A stretch of 64,000 nt of DNA. Origin: Bifidobacterium biavatii DSM 23969. Lineage in GTDB: Bacteria > Actinomycetota > Actinomycetes > Actinomycetales > Bifidobacteriaceae. Where the stretch lies: positions 124,001-188,000 of the forward strand of contig NZ_JGYN01000004.1 in NCBI RefSeq assembly GCF_000741165.1, given 5' to 3'. Below, one piece after another: positions 1-9,122 of this stretch (its first letter is position 1; every line of letters starts with the position of its first letter). Below the pieces are notes generated by a model. It had not been told where the DNA came from, did not search any database, and worked only from the letters and a program-made list of their open reading frames with translations. The translations under genes were made by a program, and so were the position numbers.

Positions 1-533
1 TTGCAGTCCGAGCTTGTCTAGCCAGGTCTTGTTGATGAGCATGTGCTGGCCGGAACCGTAGAACTGCTGGCCGCGGGAGGACGGCAGTACGTAGACGCTG
101 CCGGACGGGGTCTGCGCGAGCTTCTTGGCGTTCGGCTGCTCCTTGAAGAACTTGGCGACGTTGGGCAGCTGGTCCATGTGCTGGTTGAGGTCTTCGAACA
201 CCGGCACCTTGTCGGCGTCGGACGGGTCGAATGCCGCGATGGAGATGTCCGGGACAGAACCGGAGGCCAGCATCGGGGACTTCTGGTTGGACCACGCGGT
301 GGTCATGACCTGCGACCATTTGATCGTGCAGTCGCACGCCGCGGTCAGCTTCTTGGTCCACTCCATCTTGGCGGGGGCGATGGTGTTAGCTGGGTGACCA
401 CGAGGATTTCGATCTGCGGCTTGTCTCCGCCGGCGGTGTCGCTGCCGCAGCCGGCCAGCATGGTCGCGGCCGCGCAGGCCATTGCAGCTCCGGCGATGAT
501 GCGCTTGCGCGTGTTCTTCTGTGCACCACTCAT
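1..533 (-). pseudogene. sugar ABC transporter substrate-binding lipoprotein, frameshifted and cut by the window edge
   Basis: The protein starts MSGAQKNTRK and has a hydrophobic signal segment ending in lipobox LAGC at about residue 28, so it should be a lipid-anchored extracellular binding protein. The first frame runs to VVTQ and then hits a stop about 14 codons later. In the neighbouring frame the expected binding-protein sequence continues (NTIAPAKMEWTKKL, then SVPDISIAAFDPSDAD, then QHMLINKTWLDKLG) and stays open to the window edge. One base therefore appears to be missing near position 392. The family imports oligosaccharides with two permeases, which would lie left of the window. Operator-like palindromes precede the gene, and its neighbours suggest pectin fragments as substrate, which is inference. 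A sequencing error is an alternative to real decay. Confidence 0.75.
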
Positions 534-618
534 TGCTCTGTCTCCTCACTGAGCGTTGCGGGCGGTCCCCCTGTGGACGGCCCTGCGGTTGCCCGATTAC
601 TGTTCCCGGCAGGTTTTT

Positions 619-666
619 GGTATACCGGTGAACCTATCGACAATCACTAAGATATACCGCTGTACC
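619..666. promoter_or_regulatory. two LacI-type operator candidates before the binding-protein gene
   Basis: Two related 16-bp imperfect palindromes, GGTATACCGGTGAACC (619-634) and GATATACCGCTGTACC (651-666), agree at 13 of 16 positions. Both have a central CG as in LacI-family sites, and they are 32 bp apart, about three helical turns. The rest of 534-854 holds only the terminator of the upstream ABC gene; I see no gene there. Confidence 0.5.
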
Positions 667-761
667 AAACATGTCAAGTCATCGCGACACGCCGGCGCAA
701 TCATCGCCCGCGCCGACCTGTGCCGACGCCTCCCCGGCAACCTTCCGGCACCGTCGTATAC

Positions 762-786
762 AAAAAGGCCCGGAATCATCCGAGCC
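762..786 (-). terminator. rho-independent terminator of the ABC transporter gene
   Basis: On the minus strand an 8-bp stem (GGCTCGGA with TCCGGGCC, one G-T pair) with a four-base loop is followed directly by five T. It lies about 70 bp past the ABC transporter stop. Confidence 0.75.
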
Positions 787-854
787 AGGCAGTATCACAG
801 CACCGACGCAACCGTCGTGCAGCCGCGTGCGATCGCACGACTGCGGCAACGCGG

Positions 855-2639
855 CTACATCTGCATCGTTTTGAGCTCGTAGAACTTGCCGCGCGCGGCC
901 ATGAGCTCGTCGTACGAGCCCTGCTCGACGATGCGCCCATGCTCGAGCACCACGATGCGGTCGGCGTTGCGGATCGTGGACAGCCGGTGCGCGACCATGA
1001 ACGTCGTGCAGTGACCCATCATCTTCTCGGTGGCGTGCTGCACCTTCTTTTCCGAGACCGAATCGAGCGCGCTCGTCGCCTCGTCGAAAATGATGATGCG
1101 CGGATGGCGAATCAGCGCGCGGGCGATCGAAATGCGCTGCTTCTGACCGCCCGACAGTGTACCGCCGTGCTCGCCAACCGTCGTATCGAGCCCGTCGGGC
1201 AGCTGCGCGACCACATCGTCCAAGCCTACCTCGTTGATGATCCGGTCCACCTCGGCCTCGTCGACATGCTCGAGCCCATAAGTGATGTTGTCGCGCAGCG
1301 TGCCGGAGAACAGGATCGTGTTCTGCGGCACGACGGCGATCTGGCTGCGGTAGGCGTCCAAATCCATGCATTTCAGGTCGATGCCGTCAACGAGCACCGC
1401 GCCCGACTCCGGCTCGGCGAAACCGATGAGCAGCTTGATGAGCGTCGACTTGCCAGAGCCCGAGTCGCCGACGAACGCGATCGACTCGCCGGCGCGCACT
1501 TTGAGCGAGAAATCGTGCAGCACGAGCGGCAGGCCCTGGTCGTAACGGAAGTCGACGTGCCGGTATTCGACGTCGCCGCGCAGCGTGCCCGGTTCGACGC
1601 CGGCGCTTTTCGGATTGTGCTCGACATCGTCCTCCTGCAAGATCTCGCCGATCGAGCTGACCGATTCGACGCCTTTGGTCAGCAGCGGATACAGGTTGAT
1701 CAGATTCGACACGCCGCCGACGATCTGCGTGAAGTACGTCTGGAACAGCACCACGTCGCCCACGGAGATGCGGCCGCGGTACGCGAGATAGCCGGTGAAG
1801 CCGAGGCACAGCAGCTGGAAGATCTGGAAGATGACCCAGCTGGTCGCGCCGAACACGATGTTGATGATGTCAAGCCGGAAGCCGGCTTCGCGGATGAACT
1901 CGAGCTTGCGGTTCATCTTGCGGATTTCCACGTCCTCGAGGCCGTGCGCGCGGGTGACGGGGATCATTTCGATCATTTCGGCCACGGCGGCCTGCGTGCG
2001 CTCCATCTGCGTGCGGAAGTCGTGGTTGGATTCGCGGATCGGCTTGCGGAAGAACCAGATCGAGAATACGGCGGTCGGGATGGCGAGCGCGAAGAAAATC
2101 AGCACGATCGGGCTGCTGATCGCGGTAACGGTGATCGCGATGATGATGTCGAGGATGACCAGCGGCAGACTGCGGTAGGTCTGGTCGAGCAGCACTTCGA
2201 CGTTTTCGACGTCGCGCATGATCTTCGACATGAGCCGGCCGGACTGCGTTTCAGTGTGGAACCGGATGGACAGCTGCTGCAGTTTGGCGATGAGGCTGCC
2301 GCGCAGCCGGCGTTCGATGAGCCGGTTCACCTTGCCGAAGTGCTTGATGTACATGTACGCGGTGAAGATGTTCTGCGCGATGAAGAAGACGCCGATGACG
2401 AGGTTGACGAGCATTTCGTTCACGCTGTGCGCGGCCGGGTTGGTCGCGCAGTTGATGATGTTGCGCGTGACGATCGGCGTGACCCACATCGGAGACTGTT
2501 TGGCGATGAGCGCGATGGTGGAGATGGTCAGGTCCACCGCGCTGCCTTTGAAGAAGCGCAGCAGGATGCGGATCGGATGCCCACTGTTGCGCCGGTAGTT
2601 CTGGATGTATTCCTCGAATGTGGCCGCCTGCTGCGTCAT
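855..2639 (-). CDS. ABC transporter, fused permease and ATPase (exporter type)
   Basis: A 594-residue half-transporter: an N-terminal six-helix membrane domain (about residues 30-320) followed by an ATPase domain. Visible motifs are Walker A GDSGSGKST near residue 390, signature LSGGQKQR near 497, Walker B IIIFDEATSALD near 518 and the H-loop in AHRLST. The MTQQAATF start was chosen over an upstream in-frame codon because AGAGGAAGG lies just before it. Such proteins normally act as dimers, and only one is present, so a homodimer is likely. The substrate is unknown. The position between a sugar-binding protein and a glycosidase is unusual, because this class normally exports and the binding protein belongs to an importer. 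The gene has its own terminator. Confidence 0.85.
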   Translation of the reverse strand: MTQQAATFEEYIQNYRRNSGHPIRILLRFFKGSAVDLTISTIALIAKQSPMWVTPIVTRNIINCATNPAAHSVNEMLVNLVIGVFFIAQNIFTAYMYIKHFGKVNRLIERRLRGSLIAKLQQLSIRFHTETQSGRLMSKIMRDVENVEVLLDQTYRSLPLVILDIIIAITVTAISSPIVLIFFALAIPTAVFSIWFFRKPIRESNHDFRTQMERTQAAVAEMIEMIPVTRAHGLEDVEIRKMNRKLEFIREAGFRLDIINIVFGATSWVIFQIFQLLCLGFTGYLAYRGRISVGDVVLFQTYFTQIVGGVSNLINLYPLLTKGVESVSSIGEILQEDDVEHNPKSAGVEPGTLRGDVEYRHVDFRYDQGLPLVLHDFSLKVRAGESIAFVGDSGSGKSTLIKLLIGFAEPESGAVLVDGIDLKCMDLDAYRSQIAVVPQNTILFSGTLRDNITYGLEHVDEAEVDRIINEVGLDDVVAQLPDGLDTTVGEHGGTLSGGQKQRISIARALIRHPRIIIFDEATSALDSVSEKKVQHATEKMMGHCTTFMVAHRLSTIRNADRIVVLEHGRIVEQGSYDELMAARGKFYELKTMQM

Positions 2640-2768
2640 TGCCTTCCTCTTCCCCTTCGGCTTCTTCGGCGATGCTGTGTCCCAACGCTTGAGTTTAACG
2701 ATACACAACACGCACTACAACGACGGATGAAGAGGCCGCCGGACGGGGCAGACGGCCCGGCACCACGT

Positions 2769-3839
2769 TCAGCCCAGATCGATGACCGGTACGGCGCCGC
2801 GGTCGCAGACGATGACGTCGCCTTCGACGCGCAACTCGGCGGCCTGGACAACGCTGAGCTGGGCGGCGGTTGGATCGGCGGGCTCGCCGGCAGCGCGCGG
2901 AGAACCGTCGTCGTGCGCGTAGGGATGGCAGAAGTAGAAGATGGTGGCACGGCCGTCCTTCGGGTTCACCCAGATGTCGGCGTGGTGACCGAATCCCTGA
3001 TCCATCGCGCGTCCACTGGACCTGTCGAGGATGTCGGGGCATCGCGTCCAACGATGGAGGGCGGATCCACCATGCCCCTCGGCCGCGTTCCCTTCACCCA
3101 GGATCCCGGCATTCCTCTCGGATCCGTCGCCCGCAGCCGAACCCGGGGCGGAGTTCCCGCAATGTTCCTCAGCCACATCTTCCTGCCGGTAGACGACGAG
3201 GCCATGCCAGTAGTCGGAGATCATCCAGCGCCGGCCGCCGAGGTCGAACACGTTCGGTCCCTCCTGATGACAGTCGAACACCTCCTGCCCGAGCACGCTC
3301 CACTCGTTGAGGTCGCGGCTGACGGCCCGGCAGGTCACGCCGCCCAGATCCTCGTCCTTGTACCACATGGAGTAGGTGCCGTCCGGTTCGCGCGCGACGC
3401 ACGGGTCGATCACACGGTTGGAGGCGAGATCGATTTCCGAGACGAACGCCCACCGCCACAGGTCGCGCGACGTGTAGTGCAGCATGCGTGAACGGCCATG
3501 CCAGTCGGTCGGCACGCCCACGATCATCGGCACGAACATGTGATAGACGCCATCGATGTCAACGACTTCCGGCGCCCAAAACGTGTTCTCTCCAGGAAAC
3601 GCGTCCAGATCGAGGTCGAGCGTGCCGCGGTACAGCCAGCGGGCGCCGTCCTCGCTGGAGGCGACGGCGATCTTCGTGCCGTGCACCCACGAGACGCCGA
3701 CCGCGTGCGGGTTCGGCCTGCGTTGGGTATAGAACATGAACATTTGCCGTTCGCAGCCGTTCCAGATCACGGTCGGATCGGTCGGACCTCCGGTGATCGG
3801 GTCCTCGTACAGCGGCGCGGACATCGTCACTTGCGTCAT
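2769..3839 (-). CDS. glycoside hydrolase of the GH43/GH32/GH117-like five-bladed propeller group
   Basis: The 356-residue product begins with GGPTDPTVIWNG and MFMFYTQRR, a pattern of five-bladed beta-propeller glycosidases, and later has TFWAPEVVDIDGVYHMF, DPCVARE and GHHADIWV, which supply the expected acidic residues. No signal peptide is seen, so it should act in the cytoplasm on imported oligosaccharides. The start MTQVTMSAPL is supported by AAAGG eight bases upstream. Odd: a Gly/Ala/Glu/Ser-rich stretch of about 35 residues (near residues 215-252) interrupts the core between VYRQEDV and RWTRCPDIL. The specific sugar cannot be read from sequence. It is transcribed divergently from uxaB, with an operator-like palindrome between them. 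Confidence 0.7.
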   Translation of the reverse strand: MTQVTMSAPLYEDPITGGPTDPTVIWNGCERQMFMFYTQRRPNPHAVGVSWVHGTKIAVASSEDGARWLYRGTLDLDLDAFPGENTFWAPEVVDIDGVYHMFVPMIVGVPTDWHGRSRMLHYTSRDLWRWAFVSEIDLASNRVIDPCVAREPDGTYSMWYKDEDLGGVTCRAVSRDLNEWSVLGQEVFDCHQEGPNVFDLGGRRWMISDYWHGLVVYRQEDVAEEHCGNSAPGSAAGDGSERNAGILGEGNAAEGHGGSALHRWTRCPDILDRSSGRAMDQGFGHHADIWVNPKDGRATIFYFCHPYAHDDGSPRAAGEPADPTAAQLSVVQAAELRVEGDVIVCDRGAVPVIDLG

Positions 3840-3940
3840 GGCACAGCCTTTCAGCATTGGCCCGTCACGGCCGCGGTCCCGGCGGTCACGCCGGGCCGTC
3901 CGCGGCACGATCGCAACAGACCGTGCAATCATCAATGATA

Positions 3941-3970
3941 TGTATCGTTACAGCAACCGTTATACCAAAC
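3941..3970. promoter_or_regulatory. LacI-type operator candidate between the glycosidase and uxaB
   Basis: TGTATCGTTACA at 3941-3952 is a palindrome at 10 of 12 positions with a central CG. It is followed by CCGTTATACCAAAC, which resembles CCGCTGTACCAAAC before the binding-protein gene. The site lies in the divergent intergenic region, so it could control both sides. Confidence 0.45.
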
Positions 3971-4067
3971 AACGCCCTCTAGTTCAATCGTGTCAACGCA
4001 CCGTGCCGCTCTGCAAACCGCGGCAACAAATGACCCGCCCGGCGCACAGCGTCCCTACGCTGGCGGC

Positions 4068-5591
4068 ATGAGCGAACAACAGTCTTCCCAGAACATCAGT
4101 ACCACCGATATCACGTCCGAGGCAACACCACCCCAGCTCAACGCGCGATACGTGCTCGCGCACAGACTGACCACGCGCGAAGCCGCCACACGGCCGATCC
4201 GCGTCATCCAGTTCGGCGAAGGCAACTTCCTGCGCGGATTCGTCGACTGGATGGTCCAGCTGCTCAACGAACGCGAGCCCTCGTTCGACGGCAACGTGGC
4301 CATCGTGCAGCCGCTGGCCGGAGGCCGCGTCGCAGCGCTCGAGGCGCAGGACCGGCTGTACACCGTACTGCTCGACGGCATGCTGGGCGGACGCGACGTG
4401 CAGAGCCGCACCGTCGTCGACTCGATCGGCGCGACCGTAAACCCGTACACGGACTGGGAACGGTTCCTCGCGCTCGCCGACGATCCGAACGCGTCGGTGA
4501 TCGTGTCGAACACCACTGAAGCGGGCATCGCGCTCAACGACCATGACACGCCCGACCTGACCCCGCCGGCGAGTTTTCCAGCCAAGCTCACGTTGCTGCT
4601 CGAACGACGCTGGCGGCGCGGTCTGCCCGGTTTCCTGCTGCTGCCGTGCGAGCTGATCGAAGCGAACGGCGACGCGCTGCGGAAGGCGGTCGTCGAGTGC
4701 GCGAACCGGTTTGCGCTGCCGGACGCATTCATCGCGTGGATTGAGCATGACAACGTGTTCGCGTCCACGCTCGTCGACCGCATCACGCCTGGGTTCCCGC
4801 GCGACGATGCCGAAACGATCTGGCGCGAGCTCGGCTACCGTGACGACAATATGGTCAAGGCCGAGCCGTTCGCCTCGTGGGTGATCGCCGGCGACGAGCG
4901 CGTACGGAACGCCGTGACCGAGCGGTTCCCCGTCGACCGGCTTGGCGTGGGCGCGATCCTCGTGCCGGACGTGCGGCCGTACCGCGAGCGCAAGGTGCGC
5001 CTGCTCAACGCGCCGCACACCACGATGGCGCTGGTCGCGCGACTGGCAGGTTTTGCGACCGTGGGCGAGGTGGTGGCCGACCCGCGCATGCACGCGTTCG
5101 TCGAACGGGAGATGAACGAGGAGATCATTCCCGTGCTGTCGTTGCCAGCCGACGAGTTGCGCACGTTCGCCGGTCAGGTGATCGAACGGTTTGCGAACCC
5201 GCACATGCGGCATGAGCTGGATTCGATCGCGTTGAATTCGGCCGCGAAGTACGCGGCGCGCGTATTGCCGATCGTGCTGGAGAACGTGCGGCGCGGACGC
5301 GGGCTACCCCGGCGTGCCGTGCTGGCGCTCGCCGGACTGCTGGCGGTTTACGGCGGTTTCACGCCGGTTGCCGTCGCGATCAGCGATGTGCCGGAGACGC
5401 TGGAGCGGTTCCGTTCGTCCGCCGCTGCCACGCACGGCGACGTTCGCGCGTATGTCGCGACGGTACTGGCCGACCGCACGCTGTGGCCGGAGGATCTGAC
5501 CGCGATCGACGGCCTGGCCAATCTGGTGGCCGACGACGTGACGGCGATTGCGAACGGGCGTATGCAGCAGCTGATCGACAGTCTGGCGTAG
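4068..5591 (+). CDS. uxaB: tagaturonate reductase (altronate oxidoreductase)
   Basis: The 507-residue protein has the N-terminal dinucleotide-binding motif IQFGEGNFLRGF (about residue 48) of the polyol/hexuronate dehydrogenase family, and later KVRLLNAPHTTMA and SIALNSAAKYAARVLP, matching tagaturonate and fructuronate reductases. It reduces D-tagaturonate to D-altronate with NADH, the second step of galacturonate breakdown. The following uxaA makes tagaturonate the better call over fructuronate. The start is uncertain: the ATG at 4068 has no strong ribosome site and the frame is open upstream. uxaA begins 33 bp after its stop, so the two are probably co-transcribed. Confidence 0.85.
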   Translation: MSEQQSSQNISTTDITSEATPPQLNARYVLAHRLTTREAATRPIRVIQFGEGNFLRGFVDWMVQLLNEREPSFDGNVAIVQPLAGGRVAALEAQDRLYTVLLDGMLGGRDVQSRTVVDSIGATVNPYTDWERFLALADDPNASVIVSNTTEAGIALNDHDTPDLTPPASFPAKLTLLLERRWRRGLPGFLLLPCELIEANGDALRKAVVECANRFALPDAFIAWIEHDNVFASTLVDRITPGFPRDDAETIWRELGYRDDNMVKAEPFASWVIAGDERVRNAVTERFPVDRLGVGAILVPDVRPYRERKVRLLNAPHTTMALVARLAGFATVGEVVADPRMHAFVEREMNEEIIPVLSLPADELRTFAGQVIERFANPHMRHELDSIALNSAAKYAARVLPIVLENVRRGRGLPRRAVLALAGLLAVYGGFTPVAVAISDVPETLERFRSSAAATHGDVRAYVATVLADRTLWPEDLTAIDGLANLVADDVTAIANGRMQQLIDSLA

Positions 5592-5624
5592 CCGATCACG
5601 CGTTCAGGGAACAAGGGAGTCATT

Positions 5625-7178
5625 ATGGATGTCATTCGTTTGGACGAACACGACACGGTGGTCGTGGCGGCGCGCGACATCGCCGCCGGCGAGCGCGTGA
5701 GCATACCGGGAGCCGACGTGCCGATCACGCTACGCGAAAACGTCTCGCGCGGGCACAAGATCGCGATCCGGCGCATGGAGACCGGCGATCCGATCGTCAA
5801 ATACGGTTATCCGATCGGACATGCGAAAGCGACGATCGAACCGGGCGACTGGGTGCACACGCACAACTGCCAGTCGAATCTCGGTCCTGACCTGACGTAC
5901 GAATACCGGCCGGACGCGGGCCGCGTGCATCCCGGCGCGCCGTCCGGCCGCACGTTCCTCGGCTATCGGCGCGCGACCGGCAAGGTCGGCATCCGCAACG
6001 ACCTGTACATCGTGCCAGCAGTCGGTTGCGTCAATTCGCTGTGCGACAACATCGCGCGCGCGTTCGAACGTGCGCATCCGGGCAACGGGTCGTTCGACTC
6101 GGTGATCATCGCGCATCATCCGTACGGCTGCTCGCAGCTGGGCGGCGACCACGCGATGACCAAGCGCATTCTGCAGGACATCGCCATGCATCCGAACGCT
6201 GGCGGCGTGCTCGTGGTCGGCTTGGGCTGCGAGAACAATCAGATTCCACAGTTCCGAGCGGAAATGACATGCTGCGGCGAGGAATCGGATAACCCCGCGG
6301 CGTCCGTGGACGATCTCAAGGACGGGCTCGTGTATGATCCGGCGCGCGTGAAGTTCATGATCTGCCAGCTGGAGGACGACGAATACGCGACCGCCGCCCG
6401 ACTGCTCAACGAGCTGAACGACGCCGCGGCCGGCGACCGGCGCGAGCCGATCGGACTGCGCGAGCTCACGGTGGGCGTCAAATGCGGCGGCTCGGACGGC
6501 CTGTCCGGCGTGACCGCGAACCCGCTAGTGGGCCGGTTCGCCGAGTTTCTGGTACGCGAGGGCGGGCGCGTGGTGCTCACCGAAGTGCCGGAGATGTTCG
6601 GCGCGGAGCAGGTGCTCATGAATCAGGCGAAGGACGAGGCGACGTTCCGCAGCATCGTCAAGCTCATCAAGGATTTCAAGGACTATTTCCGCCGTTACGG
6701 CCAGCCGATCGGCGAGAACCCATCGCCGGGCAACAAGGCAGGCGGCATCACCACGCTGGAGGACAAGTCGCTCGGCTGCATCCGCAAGGGCGGCCACTGC
6801 GAGGTGACCGACGTGATCGCCTACGGACATCAGGCGACGCGCCCGGGGCTCACGCTCCTGCAGTCGCCAGGCAACGATCTGGTGTCGGCGTCGGCGCTCG
6901 CCTCGGCCGGCTGCCAGATCGTGCTGTTCACCACGGGCCGGGGCAATCCGTACGGCACGTATGTGCCCACGTTCAAGATCGCGACGAACACGCCGCTGGC
7001 GGACAAGCATGCGCGCTGGATCGACTTCAACGCGGGCCGTCTGCTGGACGAGCCGATGGACGACGTGCTGCCCGGGTTCATCGAGGCGGTGCTGGCCGCG
7101 GTCGACGGGGCGCCCACGCGCAACGAGCGCTACGGCATGCACGAGATCGCCATCTTCAAGGACGGCATCACCGAGTAG
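5625..7178 (+). CDS. uxaA: altronate dehydratase
   Basis: A 517-residue UxaA-family protein. An N-terminal SAF-like domain (about residues 1-95) contains VKYGYPIGHA and the metal-site-like WVHTHNCQ, and the catalytic core follows from GYRRATGKVGIRND onwards. It also shows HHPYGCSQLGGDH, VGLGCENNQIP and VKCGGSDGLSGVTANPLVG. It dehydrates D-altronate to 2-keto-3-deoxygluconate. The start is supported by AAGGGAG a few bases upstream. It closes the uxaB-uxaA pair. The next steps, KDG kinase and KDPG aldolase, are not encoded in the window. Confidence 0.9.
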   Translation: MDVIRLDEHDTVVVAARDIAAGERVSIPGADVPITLRENVSRGHKIAIRRMETGDPIVKYGYPIGHAKATIEPGDWVHTHNCQSNLGPDLTYEYRPDAGRVHPGAPSGRTFLGYRRATGKVGIRNDLYIVPAVGCVNSLCDNIARAFERAHPGNGSFDSVIIAHHPYGCSQLGGDHAMTKRILQDIAMHPNAGGVLVVGLGCENNQIPQFRAEMTCCGEESDNPAASVDDLKDGLVYDPARVKFMICQLEDDEYATAARLLNELNDAAAGDRREPIGLRELTVGVKCGGSDGLSGVTANPLVGRFAEFLVREGGRVVLTEVPEMFGAEQVLMNQAKDEATFRSIVKLIKDFKDYFRRYGQPIGENPSPGNKAGGITTLEDKSLGCIRKGGHCEVTDVIAYGHQATRPGLTLLQSPGNDLVSASALASAGCQIVLFTTGRGNPYGTYVPTFKIATNTPLADKHARWIDFNAGRLLDEPMDDVLPGFIEAVLAAVDGAPTRNERYGMHEIAIFKDGITE

Positions 7179-7280
7179 GCGTCAGCCTCGCTCAGGGGTT
7201 TCTTCCTTCTTCCGAAGATCCATCCGATGTGCCTCGCTGGGCTTGCCGGCGGGGTATTCCGACTGGACCTTCGGCGAATC

Positions 7281-7531
7281 GCCCCGCTCAGACCACTCCC
7301 AGCGGGGCAAGACCGAAGGATCTTCGGAACAATGCCCCGCTCAGGAAACCCAGCGGGGCAATTCTGCTAGACCTTCTCCGTTTCACCCCGCCAGGCAACC
7401 TCTCAGCGAAGCAAAACCGACAGGCCTTCGGAACAATGCCCCGCTCAGAAAGCCCAGCGGGGCAATCCTGCTAGACCTTCGGCGTTTTGCTCCGCTCAGA
7501 CCACTCCCAGCGGAGCAAAACGGAGAAGGTC
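7281..7531. repeat. array of four hairpins in a degenerate tandem repeat
   Basis: The 448-bp gap between uxaA and uxaC (convergent) contains no gene. Hairpins occur at 7281-7308, 7333-7360, 7437-7464 and 7483-7522. The first three share arms GCCCCGCT and AGCGGGGC. The fourth has arms CGTTTTGCTCCGCT and AGCGGAGCAAAACG, a perfect 14-bp stem that extends outward to 7474-7531 with two mismatches. About 54 bp at 7323-7376 recurs at 7427-7480 with roughly three changes. Both flanking genes end here, so the hairpins could also serve as terminators or mRNA stabilisers. Confidence 0.75.
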
Positions 7532-7627
7532 CGGCAGAATCACCTCGCGAAAACCTCGCGAAGACCTGCCTCGTAGACCTGCCTCGTAAAGATCACAAGG
7601 CCAAAAGTACGGAAAGACCAAAAGGAT

Positions 7628-9037
7628 TCACGCGAACAGCGCCTTGGCGTTGTTGAAGGAGATGTCGCGCACGAGCCCGCCGAGCCATGCCTCGTCGTCC
7701 GGGATCTCGCCGCGTTCGGCCCATTCGCCGAGCAGCTCGCACAGGATGCGGCGGAAGAATTCGTGGCGCGGGAAGCTCAGGAAGCTGCGCGAGTCGGTGG
7801 TCATGCCCACGGCGTTGCCGAGCAGCGATTCCTCGGCCATGACTTCAAGCTGGCGGCGGATGCCGGCTCTCGTGTCGTTGAACCACCATGCGTTGCCGAG
7901 TGCGAGACGCTGGCGCGCGCCGCCGCCCTGATAGCATCCCATCACCGTGGCGATGGGCAGGTAGTCGTTTGGGTTGAGTGAGTAGATGAGCAGCTTCGGC
8001 ACTCCCCCGCGCCGCGACGCCGCATCGAGCAGGCGGGCGAGCGGCTCGGCGACCGGCCGGTCGTTCAGCGCGTCGAATCCGGTGTCGGGACCGTGTCCGG
8101 CGAATCCGCGGCTGTTGACGTTGCGCATCGCATGCAGGTGCAGCTGCATCGTCCAGCCTTTGGCCGCGAAGATCTGCATGAGCCCGACCAGCAGCGCAGT
8201 GCGGAACTGCGAGGCCTCCAGCGCATCAAGTTCCCGCCCGGCACGTGCCTTGTCGAGAATATGGTCGAGTTCGGCGGGCGTCGCCTCGTCGTAGGTGACC
8301 AGATCGGCGGCCTGATCGGACAGGCGGGCGCCGTGTTCGTGGAAGAAGTCGACGCGCTGCGCCACCAGCGCCATGAGCGAGTCGAAGCTGGTCACGCGGT
8401 CACCGCACGCAGTTTCGAGCCGTTCCACCCACTCGCCGAAGCCGGGCTTGTCGGGGTTGAGCGCCTTATCGGGACGCATGGCGGGCAGCATGCGGAACGT
8501 GTCGCCGCCGTCGGCCGCGAACCGCTCGTGCCAAGCGAGGTCGTCGGTCGGATCGTCGGTGGTGCAGATCGTGTCCACGTGCATGCGCCGCAGCAGGGCG
8601 CGCCGCGTGAAGTCCGGCCCGGCGAGCATGGCGTTGGTCCGCTCGTAGATGTCGCGCGCGGTGCGCGTGTTGAGCGTGTCCGTAATGCCGAAGTAGCGGC
8701 GCAGTTCCATGTGCGTCCACAGGAACACGGGGCTGCCGACGGCGCGTTCCATGGTCGCCGCGTAAGCTTGGAACTTGTCCCACGGGTCGGCGTTGCCGGT
8801 GATGAGTTCCTCCGGCACGCCGTTGGCGCGCATGAGCCGCCACTTGTAGTGGTCACCGTAGTTGGAGCCGTCGGTGAGCCACGCCTCGACGATGTTGTCG
8901 AAATGCGGGTCGAGATAGATTTCCTCGGGGTGCAGGTGGCAGTGGTAGTCCACAACCGGCATAGCGGCCGCATAGTCGTGGTACAAGGTGTGCGCGGTGC
9001 ATGTGGTGAGCAGGAAATTGTCGTTGAGAAAGTCCAT
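7628..9037 (-). CDS. uxaC: uronate isomerase (glucuronate/galacturonate isomerase)
   Basis: The 469-residue protein belongs to the amidohydrolase-fold uronate isomerases. The metal motif HCHLHPEEI appears near residue 32, with later motifs ICTTDDP, MQLHLHAMRN, LIYSLNPND and TTDSRSFLSFPRHEFFRRIL typical of the family. It converts D-galacturonate to D-tagaturonate, or D-glucuronate to D-fructuronate. With UxaB and UxaA alongside, galacturonate is the likely substrate. The start MDFLNDNF is preceded by AAAGGA at a normal distance, and an in-frame upstream extension is rejected. It converges on uxaA, and its promoter region carries a separate palindrome at 9111. Confidence 0.92.
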   Translation of the reverse strand: MDFLNDNFLLTTCTAHTLYHDYAAAMPVVDYHCHLHPEEIYLDPHFDNIVEAWLTDGSNYGDHYKWRLMRANGVPEELITGNADPWDKFQAYAATMERAVGSPVFLWTHMELRRYFGITDTLNTRTARDIYERTNAMLAGPDFTRRALLRRMHVDTICTTDDPTDDLAWHERFAADGGDTFRMLPAMRPDKALNPDKPGFGEWVERLETACGDRVTSFDSLMALVAQRVDFFHEHGARLSDQAADLVTYDEATPAELDHILDKARAGRELDALEASQFRTALLVGLMQIFAAKGWTMQLHLHAMRNVNSRGFAGHGPDTGFDALNDRPVAEPLARLLDAASRRGGVPKLLIYSLNPNDYLPIATVMGCYQGGGARQRLALGNAWWFNDTRAGIRRQLEVMAEESLLGNAVGMTTDSRSFLSFPRHEFFRRILCELLGEWAERGEIPDDEAWLGGLVRDISFNNAKALFA

Positions 9038-9110
9038 GGTCCGTCCTTTGTGCGTGCGATGCCGTCCGAGCGGGCGCCCGGCCGGTCGGCCGGTACCATC
9101 GCCGGCCGAT

Positions 9111-9122
9111 GATGACGTCATC
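9111..9122. promoter_or_regulatory. perfect 12-bp palindrome upstream of uxaC
   Basis: GATGACGTCATC lies 74 bp upstream of the uxaC start. It differs from the LacI-like sites elsewhere in the locus, so a different regulator, possibly GntR-like, may bind it. Regulatory function is inference. Confidence 0.35.

Noticed and set aside
720-3491. A 923-codon open frame on the plus strand opposite the ABC transporter and glycosidase
   Set aside because: It is an antisense shadow caused by high GC codon bias; its protein is Arg/Asp/Val-rich with no domain and it has no ribosome site, while the minus-strand genes have clear motifs.
7200-7531. CRISPR array in the uxaA-uxaC gap
   Set aside because: The repeats are few, degenerate and hairpin-forming with repeated rather than unique spacers, and no cas genes are nearby.
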